Assembly: GCA_934728065.1 (NCBI GenBank)
Contig: CAKVDW010000004.1
Span: 1-64,000, forward strand
DNA: 64,000 bases
Direction: 5' to 3'
Origin: an uncultured Campylobacter sp.
GTDB taxonomy: Bacteria > Campylobacterota > Campylobacteria > Campylobacterales > Campylobacteraceae
Position numbers and translations under genes: made by a program. Every line of letters starts with the position of its first letter. Position 1 is the stretch's first letter. The notes below the pieces were generated by a model, which was given only the letters and a program-made list of their open reading frames with translations, made no database searches and was not told the DNA's origin. Of the stretch, positions 18,243 through 25,876 are shown piece by piece.

Positions 18243-18272
18243 GGATTAAAATTTATAAATTTGGAGCATACT

Positions 18273-18836
18273 ATGCAAATTGATGCAACTCAAAACCAAA
18301 ATTTTGGCTTTTCTTACACTACAAGCAGCGGTAAGAATCTTTCTCTTTCAATGTTTGACAAACAAAGTGCAAGTTACAACAACGACGGTAACTCTCAAAC
18401 CCTAAGTCTTAGACGAGAATATGGCTTTAGCTTTTCTTATCAAGGCTCAAAGCTTACGCAAACTGACATAGCTGAAATTAAAGACGCGATGAAAGATGTC
18501 GAACCTTTAATCAACAATTTCTTGAAAAATTCAAAGGTCGGCGAACTTGAGCCAAGAGACTTTATCACAAGTGCTATGCAAATTGCCAACATTTTACCAA
18601 GTTCTGGTGATGAAAACAAACAAAACGCAACTATGGATAATCTCGTATCTAAATTTGATGACTTGCTCAAACAAAATCAAAGCGATGATACAAAACAAAA
18701 CGAAACTATGTTGCAAGACAGCAAAAAGCTTATTGATGAAATTCGCCAACTTTTGCAAAAACAACTTCAAACCTTGCAAGATGAGACAGAAAAAAATAAC
18801 AAAAAAAGCGAAAATGGCTTTGATTTTTACGCATAA
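18273..18836 (+). CDS. ciaI: Flagellar-coexpressed invasion protein CiaI-like
   Basis: A 187-residue hydrophilic protein without signal peptide or TM segment. It has an N-terminal beta-rich part (about 1-60) and a C-terminal helical, Gln/Lys-rich part with coiled-coil character (about 130-180). Its position between the YhbP-like gene and dut is that of C. jejuni Cj1450 (ciaI), described as a Cia protein involved in invasion and intracellular survival. The call rests mainly on synteny and the sigma28 promoter 30 bp upstream. The longer open frame starts at TTG 18261, but ATG 18273 has GGAG at 18263-18266. Confidence 0.7.
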   Translation: MQIDATQNQNFGFSYTTSSGKNLSLSMFDKQSASYNNDGNSQTLSLRREYGFSFSYQGSKLTQTDIAEIKDAMKDVEPLINNFLKNSKVGELEPRDFITSAMQIANILPSSGDENKQNATMDNLVSKFDDLLKQNQSDDTKQNETMLQDSKKLIDEIRQLLQKQLQTLQDETEKNNKKSENGFDFYA

Positions 18837-18867
18837 TGTCCTATAATTATATTTTAATTTTAGGACA
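18837..18867. promoter_or_regulatory. Inverted repeat with -10 box before dut
   Basis: Arms TGTCCTA (18837-18843) and TAGGACA (18861-18867) are perfect 7-bp inverted repeats, 17 bp apart. The left arm runs into TATAAT (18842-18847). They could be an operator over the dut promoter or a weak stem after ciaI. No T tract follows the right arm on the plus strand. Confidence 0.35.
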
Positions 18868-18873
18868 AAATGT

Positions 18874-19563
18874 ATGAAAAATGCACAAATTGTAGAAGCT
18901 ATGCTTGAGCTACAACAAAGGCTCAATGATGAAACAAACGGCGTTGGCTGGGAGGGTGGCTACACTAAAGAAAATAAGCTCATCAGTTGGCGCCGTTGCA
19001 TTTATATGGAATGTGCCGAACTTATCGACTCTTTTGCGTGGAAGCATTGGAAAAATATTACTTCGCCTACAAATTGGGAAAATGTCCGCATTGAAATAGT
19101 TGATATTTGGCATTTTATCTTAAGCTTACTTCTTGAAGAGTTTAAAAACAAAAACACTACAAAGGGTTTTATCGCCGAAGAAGTTTGCTCGGTGAGCCAT
19201 TTTAACGAATTTTGCAAGGAAAAAGGCACGCCTGAGGATGCCGATATGTATGGGGTTTTAAACGACATAGAAGTCATCATACACAAGTGTAGCGGCTTTG
19301 GCTTTGATTTGGGCGAGCTTTTGAGTGCTTATTTCGTGCTTGCGATGAAATGCGGGCTGAATTTAGAAGCCTTGTATCAAATTTATATCGGCAAAAATGT
19401 GCTGAACAAATTTCGTCAAAACAACGGCTACAAAGACGGCTCATACAAAAAAGTGTGGGACGGCATTGAAGATAACGAGGTTTTAAACGAAATTTTAAAA
19501 AGCGAGCTTGACTTTGAGCGCATTTACAAAGAGCTTGAAAGGCGTTATCAGGCAACAAAATAA
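18874..19563 (+). CDS. dut: Dimeric dUTPase (dUTP diphosphatase)
   Basis: A 229-residue all-alpha dUTPase of the dimeric MazG-like family used by Campylobacter instead of the trimeric enzyme. The metal-binding signature is visible as E-C-A-E-L-I-D-S (E-x-x-E/D) in the second helix, then V-R-I-E-I-V-D-I-W-H with further acidic ligands. Lys/Trp-rich segments (W-R-R-C, S-F-A-W-K-H-W-K) form the nucleotide pocket. It hydrolyses dUTP/dUDP to dUMP. It follows ciaI by 37 bp. Confidence 0.93.
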   Translation: MKNAQIVEAMLELQQRLNDETNGVGWEGGYTKENKLISWRRCIYMECAELIDSFAWKHWKNITSPTNWENVRIEIVDIWHFILSLLLEEFKNKNTTKGFIAEEVCSVSHFNEFCKEKGTPEDADMYGVLNDIEVIIHKCSGFGFDLGELLSAYFVLAMKCGLNLEALYQIYIGKNVLNKFRQNNGYKDGSYKKVWDGIEDNEVLNEILKSELDFERIYKELERRYQATK

Positions 19564-19605
19564 GCAAAAATTTTTCCGTGTGTGTGGCTCAAAATAAGGC
19601 AAAAA

Positions 19606-20340
19606 ATGACTGAAATTTTAAAACTTTCTTTAAATGATTTTTTCACTAAAAAATTCCTCAATTTCGCGCTTTTGCCGCTTGCTTTTAGCCTTGTGCTTTT
19701 TGGGGTTTTGGCTTATTTTGGCTTTGGGGCGCTTTTGGGCTTTTTTGATGAGCTTTTTGGCGGAGACCCTGCTGCATCGTGGTTTGCCTTTGTTTATAGC
19801 CTAGCTTTTGTGCAAATTCTCATCGCCGTTTTGAGCTTTTTGTCCGCTTCTTTTGTGGTTGTCTTTGCTTCTGTTTTTTTGGCGATTTTTGTGGTGAGCT
19901 TTCTCACGCCCTTTATTTGCAAGGCTATTGATGAAAAGTATTATCACCACGCCCCAAAAGACAGCGTCTCAACCCTTGTCATTTTAGGCAAAACCTTATG
20001 GATACTTTGCAAATTCGCCCTTTTCTTTGCTTTGGCTACCCTGCTCTTGCTCGTGCCTTTTGTGAATTTTTTTGTGTATTATGTGGTGGTGTATTATCTT
20101 TTTCACAAACTTTTGCTTTTAGATGTGGCAAGCAGCGTTCTTTCAAAGGACGAATTTACGAACTTTTACGCTAAAAGCTCGCCTTTGGAGTTTAAATTCG
20201 CCACGCTTTGCTTTTATCTGCTTGCCTTTGTGCCTTTGGCTGGGCTTTTTTTGCAAGTGTTTTTCGTCATCTTTTTAGCTCATCTTTTTTATCAAAATGC
20301 ACTGAATTTACGCCCAAAAAATTTAGAATTAAAAGCGTAA
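19606..20340 (+). CDS. EI24/CysZ-type integral membrane protein
   Basis: A 244-residue protein with about five hydrophobic segments in two pairs and the P-F-I-C-K-A-I-D-E-K loop typical of the EI24 (PF07264) family. It occupies the position of C. jejuni Cj1452 after dut. E. coli CysZ of this family takes up sulfate, but many members have no known substrate, so no transport function is claimed. The ATG at 19606 is chosen because AAGG precedes it; the open frame reaches 19582. Confidence 0.75.
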   Translation: MTEILKLSLNDFFTKKFLNFALLPLAFSLVLFGVLAYFGFGALLGFFDELFGGDPAASWFAFVYSLAFVQILIAVLSFLSASFVVVFASVFLAIFVVSFLTPFICKAIDEKYYHHAPKDSVSTLVILGKTLWILCKFALFFALATLLLLVPFVNFFVYYVVVYYLFHKLLLLDVASSVLSKDEFTNFYAKSSPLEFKFATLCFYLLAFVPLAGLFLQVFFVIFLAHLFYQNALNLRPKNLELKA

Positions 20341-20356
20341 ATTTACCTTAAAATTT

Positions 20357-21345
20357 TTACCTTGTAAGCTTAATTATCATCTCATCAGCCATTTTTGCAA
20401 ATTTATCTTTAAGGATAGTGTATTTTTTGATAAAGCAAGAGTTAAAGCCAAGAATTTTACATTCATTGTGCCAACTACCACCGCCCCATTTAAGCCTTAC
20501 TTTCTTTTGCATACATTCAAGTATAGGCACTTTGCAAATATCGGCTATATGCACATTGCCTGTATCTGGGCTAATGAGCATATCAAGCCTACTTGTAAAT
20601 TCCACTAAATTCATTATGTCGCCGTTGTTTTCAAAGATGATGAGATTTTTTTCCACAAAGGGTTTAAAGGCTATTATGTTTGCCTTAAAACTCATCATCA
20701 CAAAAAGCACGCTTTGGTGTTTTTGGGCTAAATTTCTTGCCAAATCTGCAAAATCCTGCGGAGAAAATTTATAGAGCGTATTGCCAAAAGCATTTACGCC
20801 AACGATGAATTTATAGGCTTTGTGCTGGGCAAAAAAGCTATCAACATAGTCCTTATGCTCTTTTAGGGTAAAAAGTTTGAATTTATGCAAATCAAGTTTT
20901 GGGGCATTTTCATCAAAATGCTTTTTGTTGATATGTCTTACAAGCTGCACGCTACGCCACACTTCTCGGTGCTTGTGCCACTGATGATAAAAGACATTGT
21001 CATAATTTTTTTTAAAAAGCGTCCGCAAAGAAAAGGGTAAGATTATCCTTTTAGCCTTAAATTCGCTCACAAGTTTTAAGGTTTCTTTACGCCTGTATTC
21101 GCCAAACACAAGCAAAATGTCAAGCTGATAAGTTAAATCCCCCCCCCACTAGAATTTAAGCACCAGCCTTCAATATTTACAAATTCATCAAAAATATTTG
21201 AGTGAAAAAACATTTTAGCAACATTTTTACGCCCGTAAAAAATAACCGTATCATTTGGATATAAAGCCCGCAAAATCGCCAAAGCCTTAAATCTTGTCGC
21301 ATTATCGCCTATTGCGTGGATTTCCTCTAAACAGCCTATACGCAC
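20357..21345 (-). pseudogene. Phase-variable GT9 (heptosyltransferase-like) gene, OFF
   Basis: Two minus-strand frames belong to one gene. 21345-21133 encodes 70 residues from a GTG preceded by AAGGGG. 21115-20357 encodes the rest, with the GT9 signature I-S-P-D-T-G-N-V-H-I-A-D. A G9 run (C9 on the plus strand, 21139-21147) ends the first frame as S-S-G-G-G-I-stop. Ten G would read straight through as G-G-G-D-L-T-Y-Q-L-D-I-L-L-V-F-G, giving about 329 residues, the normal length for the family. The gene is therefore switched off in this sequence. It would transfer a heptose-like sugar, probably to lipooligosaccharide or capsule. It lies between genes that adjoin in C. jejuni. Confidence 0.85.
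21139..21147. repeat. Poly-C(9)/G(9) contingency tract in GT9 gene
   Basis: Nine C on the plus strand, nine G in the coding direction. This length breaks the glycosyltransferase frame; 10 (or 7) restores it. G/C runs of 8 or more are the classic slipped-strand tracts of Campylobacter. Confidence 0.9.
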
Positions 21346-21498
21346 AATATCCCCTTGCTATTTTAAATATTTTGCTTAATTTGACACAATGTGTTTTTGA
21401 TTATTATTTCATAATATAGTTAATGCGAGAAAATGAAAATAATGCTTTGTTTGAAATTCATAAATAAACCAAAAAGAGCTTATTTGATGAAACTTTTT

Positions 21499-22488
21499 TT
21501 AAATTCTTGCAAAAGTTGCGCAAAGATAAGCTGTTAATTCTTGCTCAGCTATGTTGTGATTATACAAATAAGGGCGCAAAAGCTTTGCTATCCTTGCTTT
21601 GCGGTAGTTTTCTTTGAATTTTTTGGGGATTTTTTCGCATTTTTCATACTCAAAAATCAAAGCCCTTTCGCCCATAAAAACAACGCCTATGCGCCCAGAC
21701 ACCACGCTATCGCCTTTCATCATCTCTTTTCTTTGCTTGGCGCTCAGCACCACGCCCTTTTGCTTGATGGCTTTGGCGATGAGACTTTCATTTTTCGCAC
21801 ACAGCAAAATGCCCTTAAATTCAGCTATTTCGCCCACGCACAAGCCTTGCGTGTCTTTTTCAAGGTAGGCAAAACTTTTTTTTACCCCCGCACCAAAACG
21901 CTGCAAAAAAGGCGTGGCAAAATGCTTGCGGATAAAGTTTCGCTCGTATTTTTCATCTTCATTGCTCTCATCGTTAAAAAATTTGATTTGATTTTCCTCT
22001 AAAAAGGCTAAAATTTCAGCCTTTGGCGTGTTTAAAAGCGGACGGATAAGCGTAAAATTCGCCCTTTTTTCGCACTCTTTCATTCCCAAAAGCTCCACAA
22101 AACCAGCCCCGCGCCCAAACTGCCTTAAAAACCACTCAAATTTATCGTTTAAATGATGAGCCACAAGCAAGTTTGTGTAGCCAAATTCAGCACAAAGTGC
22201 GTCAAAAAAATCATAGCGAAAGGCGCGGGCTTGGTGCTGAAAATCTTTGTCAAATTTTGGGGCGCATTTGATGAAAATTTTTTTGTCAAACTCACGCGCC
22301 AAAACCCTAGCTGAGCGTTCTTCTTCATCACTTTGTGCGCGCATTTTGTAATTTATCATCGCTAAATCAAAGCAAACGCCCATTTTTACAAGGGCGTAAA
22401 AAAGTGCTGTGCTGTCGCTCCCATAAGAAAAAGCGAGCAAATTTTTGCCCTTTTTTAAAAGGCTTAATGTTCCGTCATTTATCGTCAT
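21499..22488 (-). CDS. tilS: tRNA(Ile)-lysidine synthase TilS
   Basis: A 329-residue PP-loop ATPase. The ATP pyrophosphatase motif appears as A-F-S-Y-G-S-D-S-T-A-L (S-G-G-x-D-S equivalent). The later H-H-L-N-D-K-F-E-W-F-L is close to the family motif H-H-x-x-D-Q-x-E-T. It modifies C34 of the tRNA reading AUA. It is shorter than E. coli TilS and lacks the extended C-terminal domains, as is common in Campylobacter. It is divergent from the small membrane-protein gene across a 382-bp gap. Confidence 0.92.
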   Translation of the reverse strand: MTINDGTLSLLKKGKNLLAFSYGSDSTALFYALVKMGVCFDLAMINYKMRAQSDEEERSARVLAREFDKKIFIKCAPKFDKDFQHQARAFRYDFFDALCAEFGYTNLLVAHHLNDKFEWFLRQFGRGAGFVELLGMKECEKRANFTLIRPLLNTPKAEILAFLEENQIKFFNDESNEDEKYERNFIRKHFATPFLQRFGAGVKKSFAYLEKDTQGLCVGEIAEFKGILLCAKNESLIAKAIKQKGVVLSAKQRKEMMKGDSVVSGRIGVVFMGERALIFEYEKCEKIPKKFKENYRKARIAKLLRPYLYNHNIAEQELTAYLCATFARI

Positions 22489-22741
22489 TTTTCCCCTTAA
22501 ACAAGCAAATTCGCATAAATTTTGCCAAAAATTTGTAAATTTTTAGGATTTAACAGGGTGTTTAGTCCTAAAAGCTTGAATTTATGCAAGTAAATTTAAA
22601 TGTTAAATTGTATGCAAAATGAATTTTTAAAAAAATCCTTAAAATTTTTAGTTTCGTTTGCCGTTCGTTAATCTAGCAAAAAGGCTTTAAATTTGGCATT
22701 TGAGTGGCATTGTAAATTTTAAAGTGTGGATTGATAGGCTC

Positions 22742-22773
22742 TTGACACTTGGGGGGGGGGGCTTTGATATAAT
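22742..22773 (+). promoter_or_regulatory. Sigma70 promoter with poly-G spacer
   Basis: A perfect -35 TTGACA (22742-22747) and an extended -10 TGATATAAT (TATAAT at 22768-22773) are separated by 20 bp. The spacer is CTT, eleven G and CTTTGA. Optimal sigma70 spacing is 17 bp, which would need eight G. Tract length should therefore set promoter strength, as for Neisseria porA and opc. In this sequence the spacing is 3 bp too long, which predicts low expression. Confidence 0.75.
22751..22761. repeat. Poly-G(11) tract in promoter spacer
   Basis: Eleven consecutive G lie between a TTGACA and a TATAAT element. This is the longest G/C homopolymer in the window and the only one outside a coding frame. 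Confidence 0.9.
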
Positions 22774-22870
22774 CGAAATGATTTTTTTGCGTGAATAGTT
22801 AAATTTATCAAGCAAATGCCTTAAATTTAGCCTTTTAGCAAGAAAATCTATTTCAAAACAAGGATAAAAA

Positions 22871-23173
22871 ATGAAAGACATCGCAAAAGGTGCTGGTAAG
22901 GCAACACTTGCCACAGCCAAATTCGCTGGCAAAAGCACAAAAATCATCATTGTGTGGGTTTTGGCTATTTGTTCGTGTGGTATCCTCTTGCCAGGAGCCA
23001 TCGCTACAACTCGTGGATGCCACAAAAGTGTAGCTATATGGTTGGTTAATATCCTGTTATTTTGGTCGGTTATCGGCTGGATAGCAGCTTTGATTTGGGC
23101 TTTTGTCAATGACAAAGAGCCTTTGGCTGTGCAAATTGCCAAAGAACAAGCCAAGATGAGTGAGCAAAACTAG
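22871..23173 (+). CDS. Small membrane protein, superinfection-immunity (PF14373)-like
   Basis: A 100-residue protein with a basic, Ala/Gly/Lys-rich N-terminus, then two TM helices (about residues 26-46 and 57-80). The second helix ends V-I-G-W-I-A-A-L-I-W-A-F. That N-x-x-L-x-W-x-x-I-G-W-x-x-A-L-I-W-A pattern is the core of the superinfection immunity (Imm_superinfect) family, whose T4 Imm member blocks DNA entry. Many chromosomal members are uncharacterised. It is monocistronic and convergent with rimO, with a possible phase-variable promoter upstream. Confidence 0.65.
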   Translation: MKDIAKGAGKATLATAKFAGKSTKIIIVWVLAICSCGILLPGAIATTRGCHKSVAIWLVNILLFWSVIGWIAALIWAFVNDKEPLAVQIAKEQAKMSEQN

Positions 23174-23187
23174 CTCACAAACTCGCT

Positions 23188-24507
23188 TTAAGGGAGTTTT
23201 AGCTCTCTTAAAGCACTTGCTATAAGCTTTTTATCCACGCTTTGGGTGATGAGACATTCATAAATTTTGCCCTGTTTTAAAACCCCGCATTTGCTTTCGT
23301 TGATGAGAATTTCTCCGTCTATGTCCCTGTCCCAGCGCAAATCCTTGCCTCCGATGAAAAACTCTCCCTCGCTGCTTTTGCCCGTGCAAACTACTTCTCG
23401 CACCTTGCCAAGCTCTTTTTCAAAGCTTTTTTCTATCTTAAAATCCACGATTTTTTCTATGTGTTTTAGGCGTGAATTTATGGTTTTTTGTGGAATTTGG
23501 GGCATTTCATAAGCCTTTGTGTCCTCTTCTTTGGAGTAGCCAAAAATGCTGATTCTATCAAAATCAAAGCCCCTTATAAACTCGCAAAGCTCGTTAAATT
23601 CAGCCTCGCTTTCGTGTGGGTGTCCTACGATAAAGCCCGTGCGTAAAAAGCTCTCATCAGCATTTCGCATTAAATTTAAAAGCTCTATCAAACGCGCCTT
23701 GTTCGCTCCGCGTTTCATCAAGGAAAGCATTTTGTCGCTGATGTGTTGCAAGGGCATATCAAAATAATTGACAAAAACCTTTGAAGCGATGATTTTTTCG
23801 ATAAGCGCAAGGCTCACGCTGGTGGGATAAAGATATAAAATCCTAGCCGCGCGCACGCCTTTTATGCGCTCGATTTCGCTTATAAGCTCGATGAGTCCGT
23901 CCTTTTGCCCCTCATCAAGCAAATAAGAGCTTGTATCTTGGGCGATGAAAGAAAAGTCAAAAAAGCCCTGCGCTACAAGGTTTTGCACTTCTTTGATTAT
24001 GCTTTTAAGTGGGCGAGAGCGCAATCTGCCCTTAAAATTTGGTATGGCGCAAAAAGAGCAGTGTTGATTGCAGCCCTCAGCGATTTTCACAAAGGCGTGA
24101 AAATTTGAATTTGTGATGATTCTTTTCGTGTTTTCGCCTTGCAAATACGCTGAATTTGAAAACAAATTTGTCCGCTTTAAAATCAGCTCATCAATGCGCT
24201 CAAAGTCGCTTGTGCCTGTGAATAAATCAACTTCTGGCAAGGCTTTTACAAGCTCATCTTTATAACGCTGCATCAAACAGCCCGTTACTACGAGCAAAGA
24301 GCCTTTTTTACGCTGTTCGTGCAGGTTTAAAATGCTTTTTATGCTTTCTTCTTTTGCGCTTTTGATAAAGCCGCAAGTATTTACTATAAGCACATCAGCA
24401 CTACTTGGCTCGCTCACAATGTCGTAGTTTTCAAGGCGTCCTAGCATTATTTCGCTATCGACTAAATTTTTGTTGCACCCAAGTGAGTGCAAATAAAGTT
24501 TTGGCAT
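23188..24507 (-). CDS. rimO: Ribosomal protein S12 methylthiotransferase RimO
   Basis: A 439-residue radical-SAM enzyme adding a methylthio group to an Asp of S12. The UPF0004 N-terminus shows [13 protein letters not shown] and V-N-T-C-G-F-I, giving two of the three cysteines of the auxiliary cluster; the third is in T-G-C-L. The radical-SAM C-x3-C-x2-C is in [18 protein letters not shown]-like domain ends the protein. Full length for the family. Confidence 0.95.
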   Translation of the reverse strand: MPKLYLHSLGCNKNLVDSEIMLGRLENYDIVSEPSSADVLIVNTCGFIKSAKEESIKSILNLHEQRKKGSLLVVTGCLMQRYKDELVKALPEVDLFTGTSDFERIDELILKRTNLFSNSAYLQGENTKRIITNSNFHAFVKIAEGCNQHCSFCAIPNFKGRLRSRPLKSIIKEVQNLVAQGFFDFSFIAQDTSSYLLDEGQKDGLIELISEIERIKGVRAARILYLYPTSVSLALIEKIIASKVFVNYFDMPLQHISDKMLSLMKRGANKARLIELLNLMRNADESFLRTGFIVGHPHESEAEFNELCEFIRGFDFDRISIFGYSKEEDTKAYEMPQIPQKTINSRLKHIEKIVDFKIEKSFEKELGKVREVVCTGKSSEGEFFIGGKDLRWDRDIDGEILINESKCGVLKQGKIYECLITQSVDKKLIASALRELKLP

Positions 24508-24582
24508 AAATTATCCTTGTTAGCTTTTTGAAATTTAAATTTGCTACAATTTCAAAATTATATCACAAAAAAGCGAATTTTT

Positions 24583-25677
24583 ATGGATACTTACGAATAC
24601 AGCGAGCTGTTAAAGGCTCTAAAAAACAAAGTGGCAAATGTCGCTTCTATCATCAAACCGCAAGAGATTAAGGCTCGGCTTGATGAGATAGAACGCACGG
24701 AAAATGCGCCTGATTTTTGGCAAGACATACAAAAAGCGGGCATCATCGGCAAGGAAAAGGCTAAAATTTCAGCCTTGCTGAAAAACTATGAAAACGCACT
24801 TGCTGCCATAAACGATGCGAGCGAGCTTTTTGAGCTGGCAAATAGCGAAAACGACCTTGAAACGATAAACGCGCTTTTTGATGATGCGCAAAAGCTTGAA
24901 GACACCATTACTAGCCTTGAAATTTCTATGCTTTTATCGGGCGAAAATGACGGCAAAAACGCCATTGTGAGCATTCACCCAGGAGCTGGGGGGACTGAGA
25001 GCAACGACTGGGCGAGTATGCTTTATAGAATGTATCTGCGTTTTTGCGAAAGGGAAGGCTTTAAGGTAGAGACGCTAGACTTTCAAGAAGGCGATGAAGC
25101 GGGGCTTAAAGATGTGAGCTTTTTGGTAAAGGGCGAAAACGCCTATGGCTACTTAAAGGCTGAAAATGGCATTCACCGCCTTGTGCGAACAAGCCCTTTT
25201 GATAGTGCAGGGCGTAGGCACACGAGCTTTTCAAGCGTTATGGTAAGCCCTGAACTTGATGATGACATTGAGATAGAGCTTGAAGAAAAGGATTTGCGCT
25301 TTGATTATTACCGCGCGAGTGGTGCTGGCGGGCAGCATATCAACAAAACAGAAAGTGCGGTTCGTATCACGCACGCTCCAAGCGGGATTGTCGTGCAGTG
25401 TCAAAACGACAGAAGTCAGCACAAAAACAAAGCCACAGCGTTGAAAATGCTTGCTTCGCGCCTTTATGAGCTAGAAAGAATGAAACAACAAGACGCGGCA
25501 AATACGGGCGAAAAAAGCGACATAGGCTGGGGGCATCAAATCCGCTCTTATGTGCTTTTTCCTTATCAGCAAGTCAAAGACAACCGCTCAAATGAAGCCT
25601 TTACAAATGTAGAAAGCATTTTGGATGGGGATATTAAAAAGATGATTGAAGGCGTTTTAATAGCGCTTAAAAGCTGA
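24583..25677 (+). CDS. prfB: Peptide chain release factor 2
   Basis: A 364-residue class I release factor. The stop-codon recognition tripeptide S-P-F is present (R-T-S-P-F-D-S), which marks RF2 (UGA/UAA). The G-G-Q peptidyl-hydrolysis motif is in [11 protein letters not shown]. The frame is continuous, so the autoregulatory +1 frameshift found in E. coli prfB is absent. ATG 24583 is the start; the open frame extends to 24541 without a ribosome-binding site. It is divergent from rimO with a 75-bp gap. Confidence 0.97.
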   Translation: MDTYEYSELLKALKNKVANVASIIKPQEIKARLDEIERTENAPDFWQDIQKAGIIGKEKAKISALLKNYENALAAINDASELFELANSENDLETINALFDDAQKLEDTITSLEISMLLSGENDGKNAIVSIHPGAGGTESNDWASMLYRMYLRFCEREGFKVETLDFQEGDEAGLKDVSFLVKGENAYGYLKAENGIHRLVRTSPFDSAGRRHTSFSSVMVSPELDDDIEIELEEKDLRFDYYRASGAGGQHINKTESAVRITHAPSGIVVQCQNDRSQHKNKATALKMLASRLYELERMKQQDAANTGEKSDIGWGHQIRSYVLFPYQQVKDNRSNEAFTNVESILDGDIKKMIEGVLIALKS

Positions 25678-25787
25678 AAATATGCGGATAGTTTGTGATT
25701 TATACTCTCTTAAAGCTTGATAGGCAAAATGAACAAAACTAATGAGGACTAACAACTCAAATGAATTCAGTTTTTGTTAGTAACATT

Positions 25788-25803
25788 AAAAAAAAAAAAA
25801 AAA
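25788..25803. repeat. Poly-A(16) tract upstream of cstA
   Basis: Sixteen A lie 74-89 bp before the cstA start in the 199-bp prfB-cstA gap. Such a run bends DNA and may vary in length; whether it is part of the promoter is unclear. Confidence 0.7.
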
Positions 25804-25876
25804 CGATAATCTAGCCTCAGCCTTATTATTTTTGCTATAATTAAATTTAAGATTTACAAAGTCAAAAGGAGAAAAG

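Larger units (their letters stand above)
22489..22870. other. 382-bp intergenic region with phase-variable promoter
   Basis: This is the largest gene-free stretch of the window. The tilS side (22489-22690) is AT-rich with no recognised element. The other side holds the TTGACA/poly-G/TATAAT promoter at 22742-22773, followed by about 97 bp of leader to the ATG at 22871. A minus-strand frame crossing it is a shadow of the downstream gene. Confidence 0.7.

Noticed and set aside
20341..21498. A prophage or insertion sequence around the GT9 gene
   Set aside because: No transposase, terminal repeats or target duplication could be seen; only a single added gene.
22687..23154. 155-codon minus-strand frame through the poly-G region
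   Set aside because: It is antisense to the better-supported membrane protein and has no family resemblance; its Pro run is only the reverse of the G tract.
24541..24660. Programmed frameshift in prfB
   Set aside because: The release factor frame is continuous from ATG 24583 with no internal UGA.
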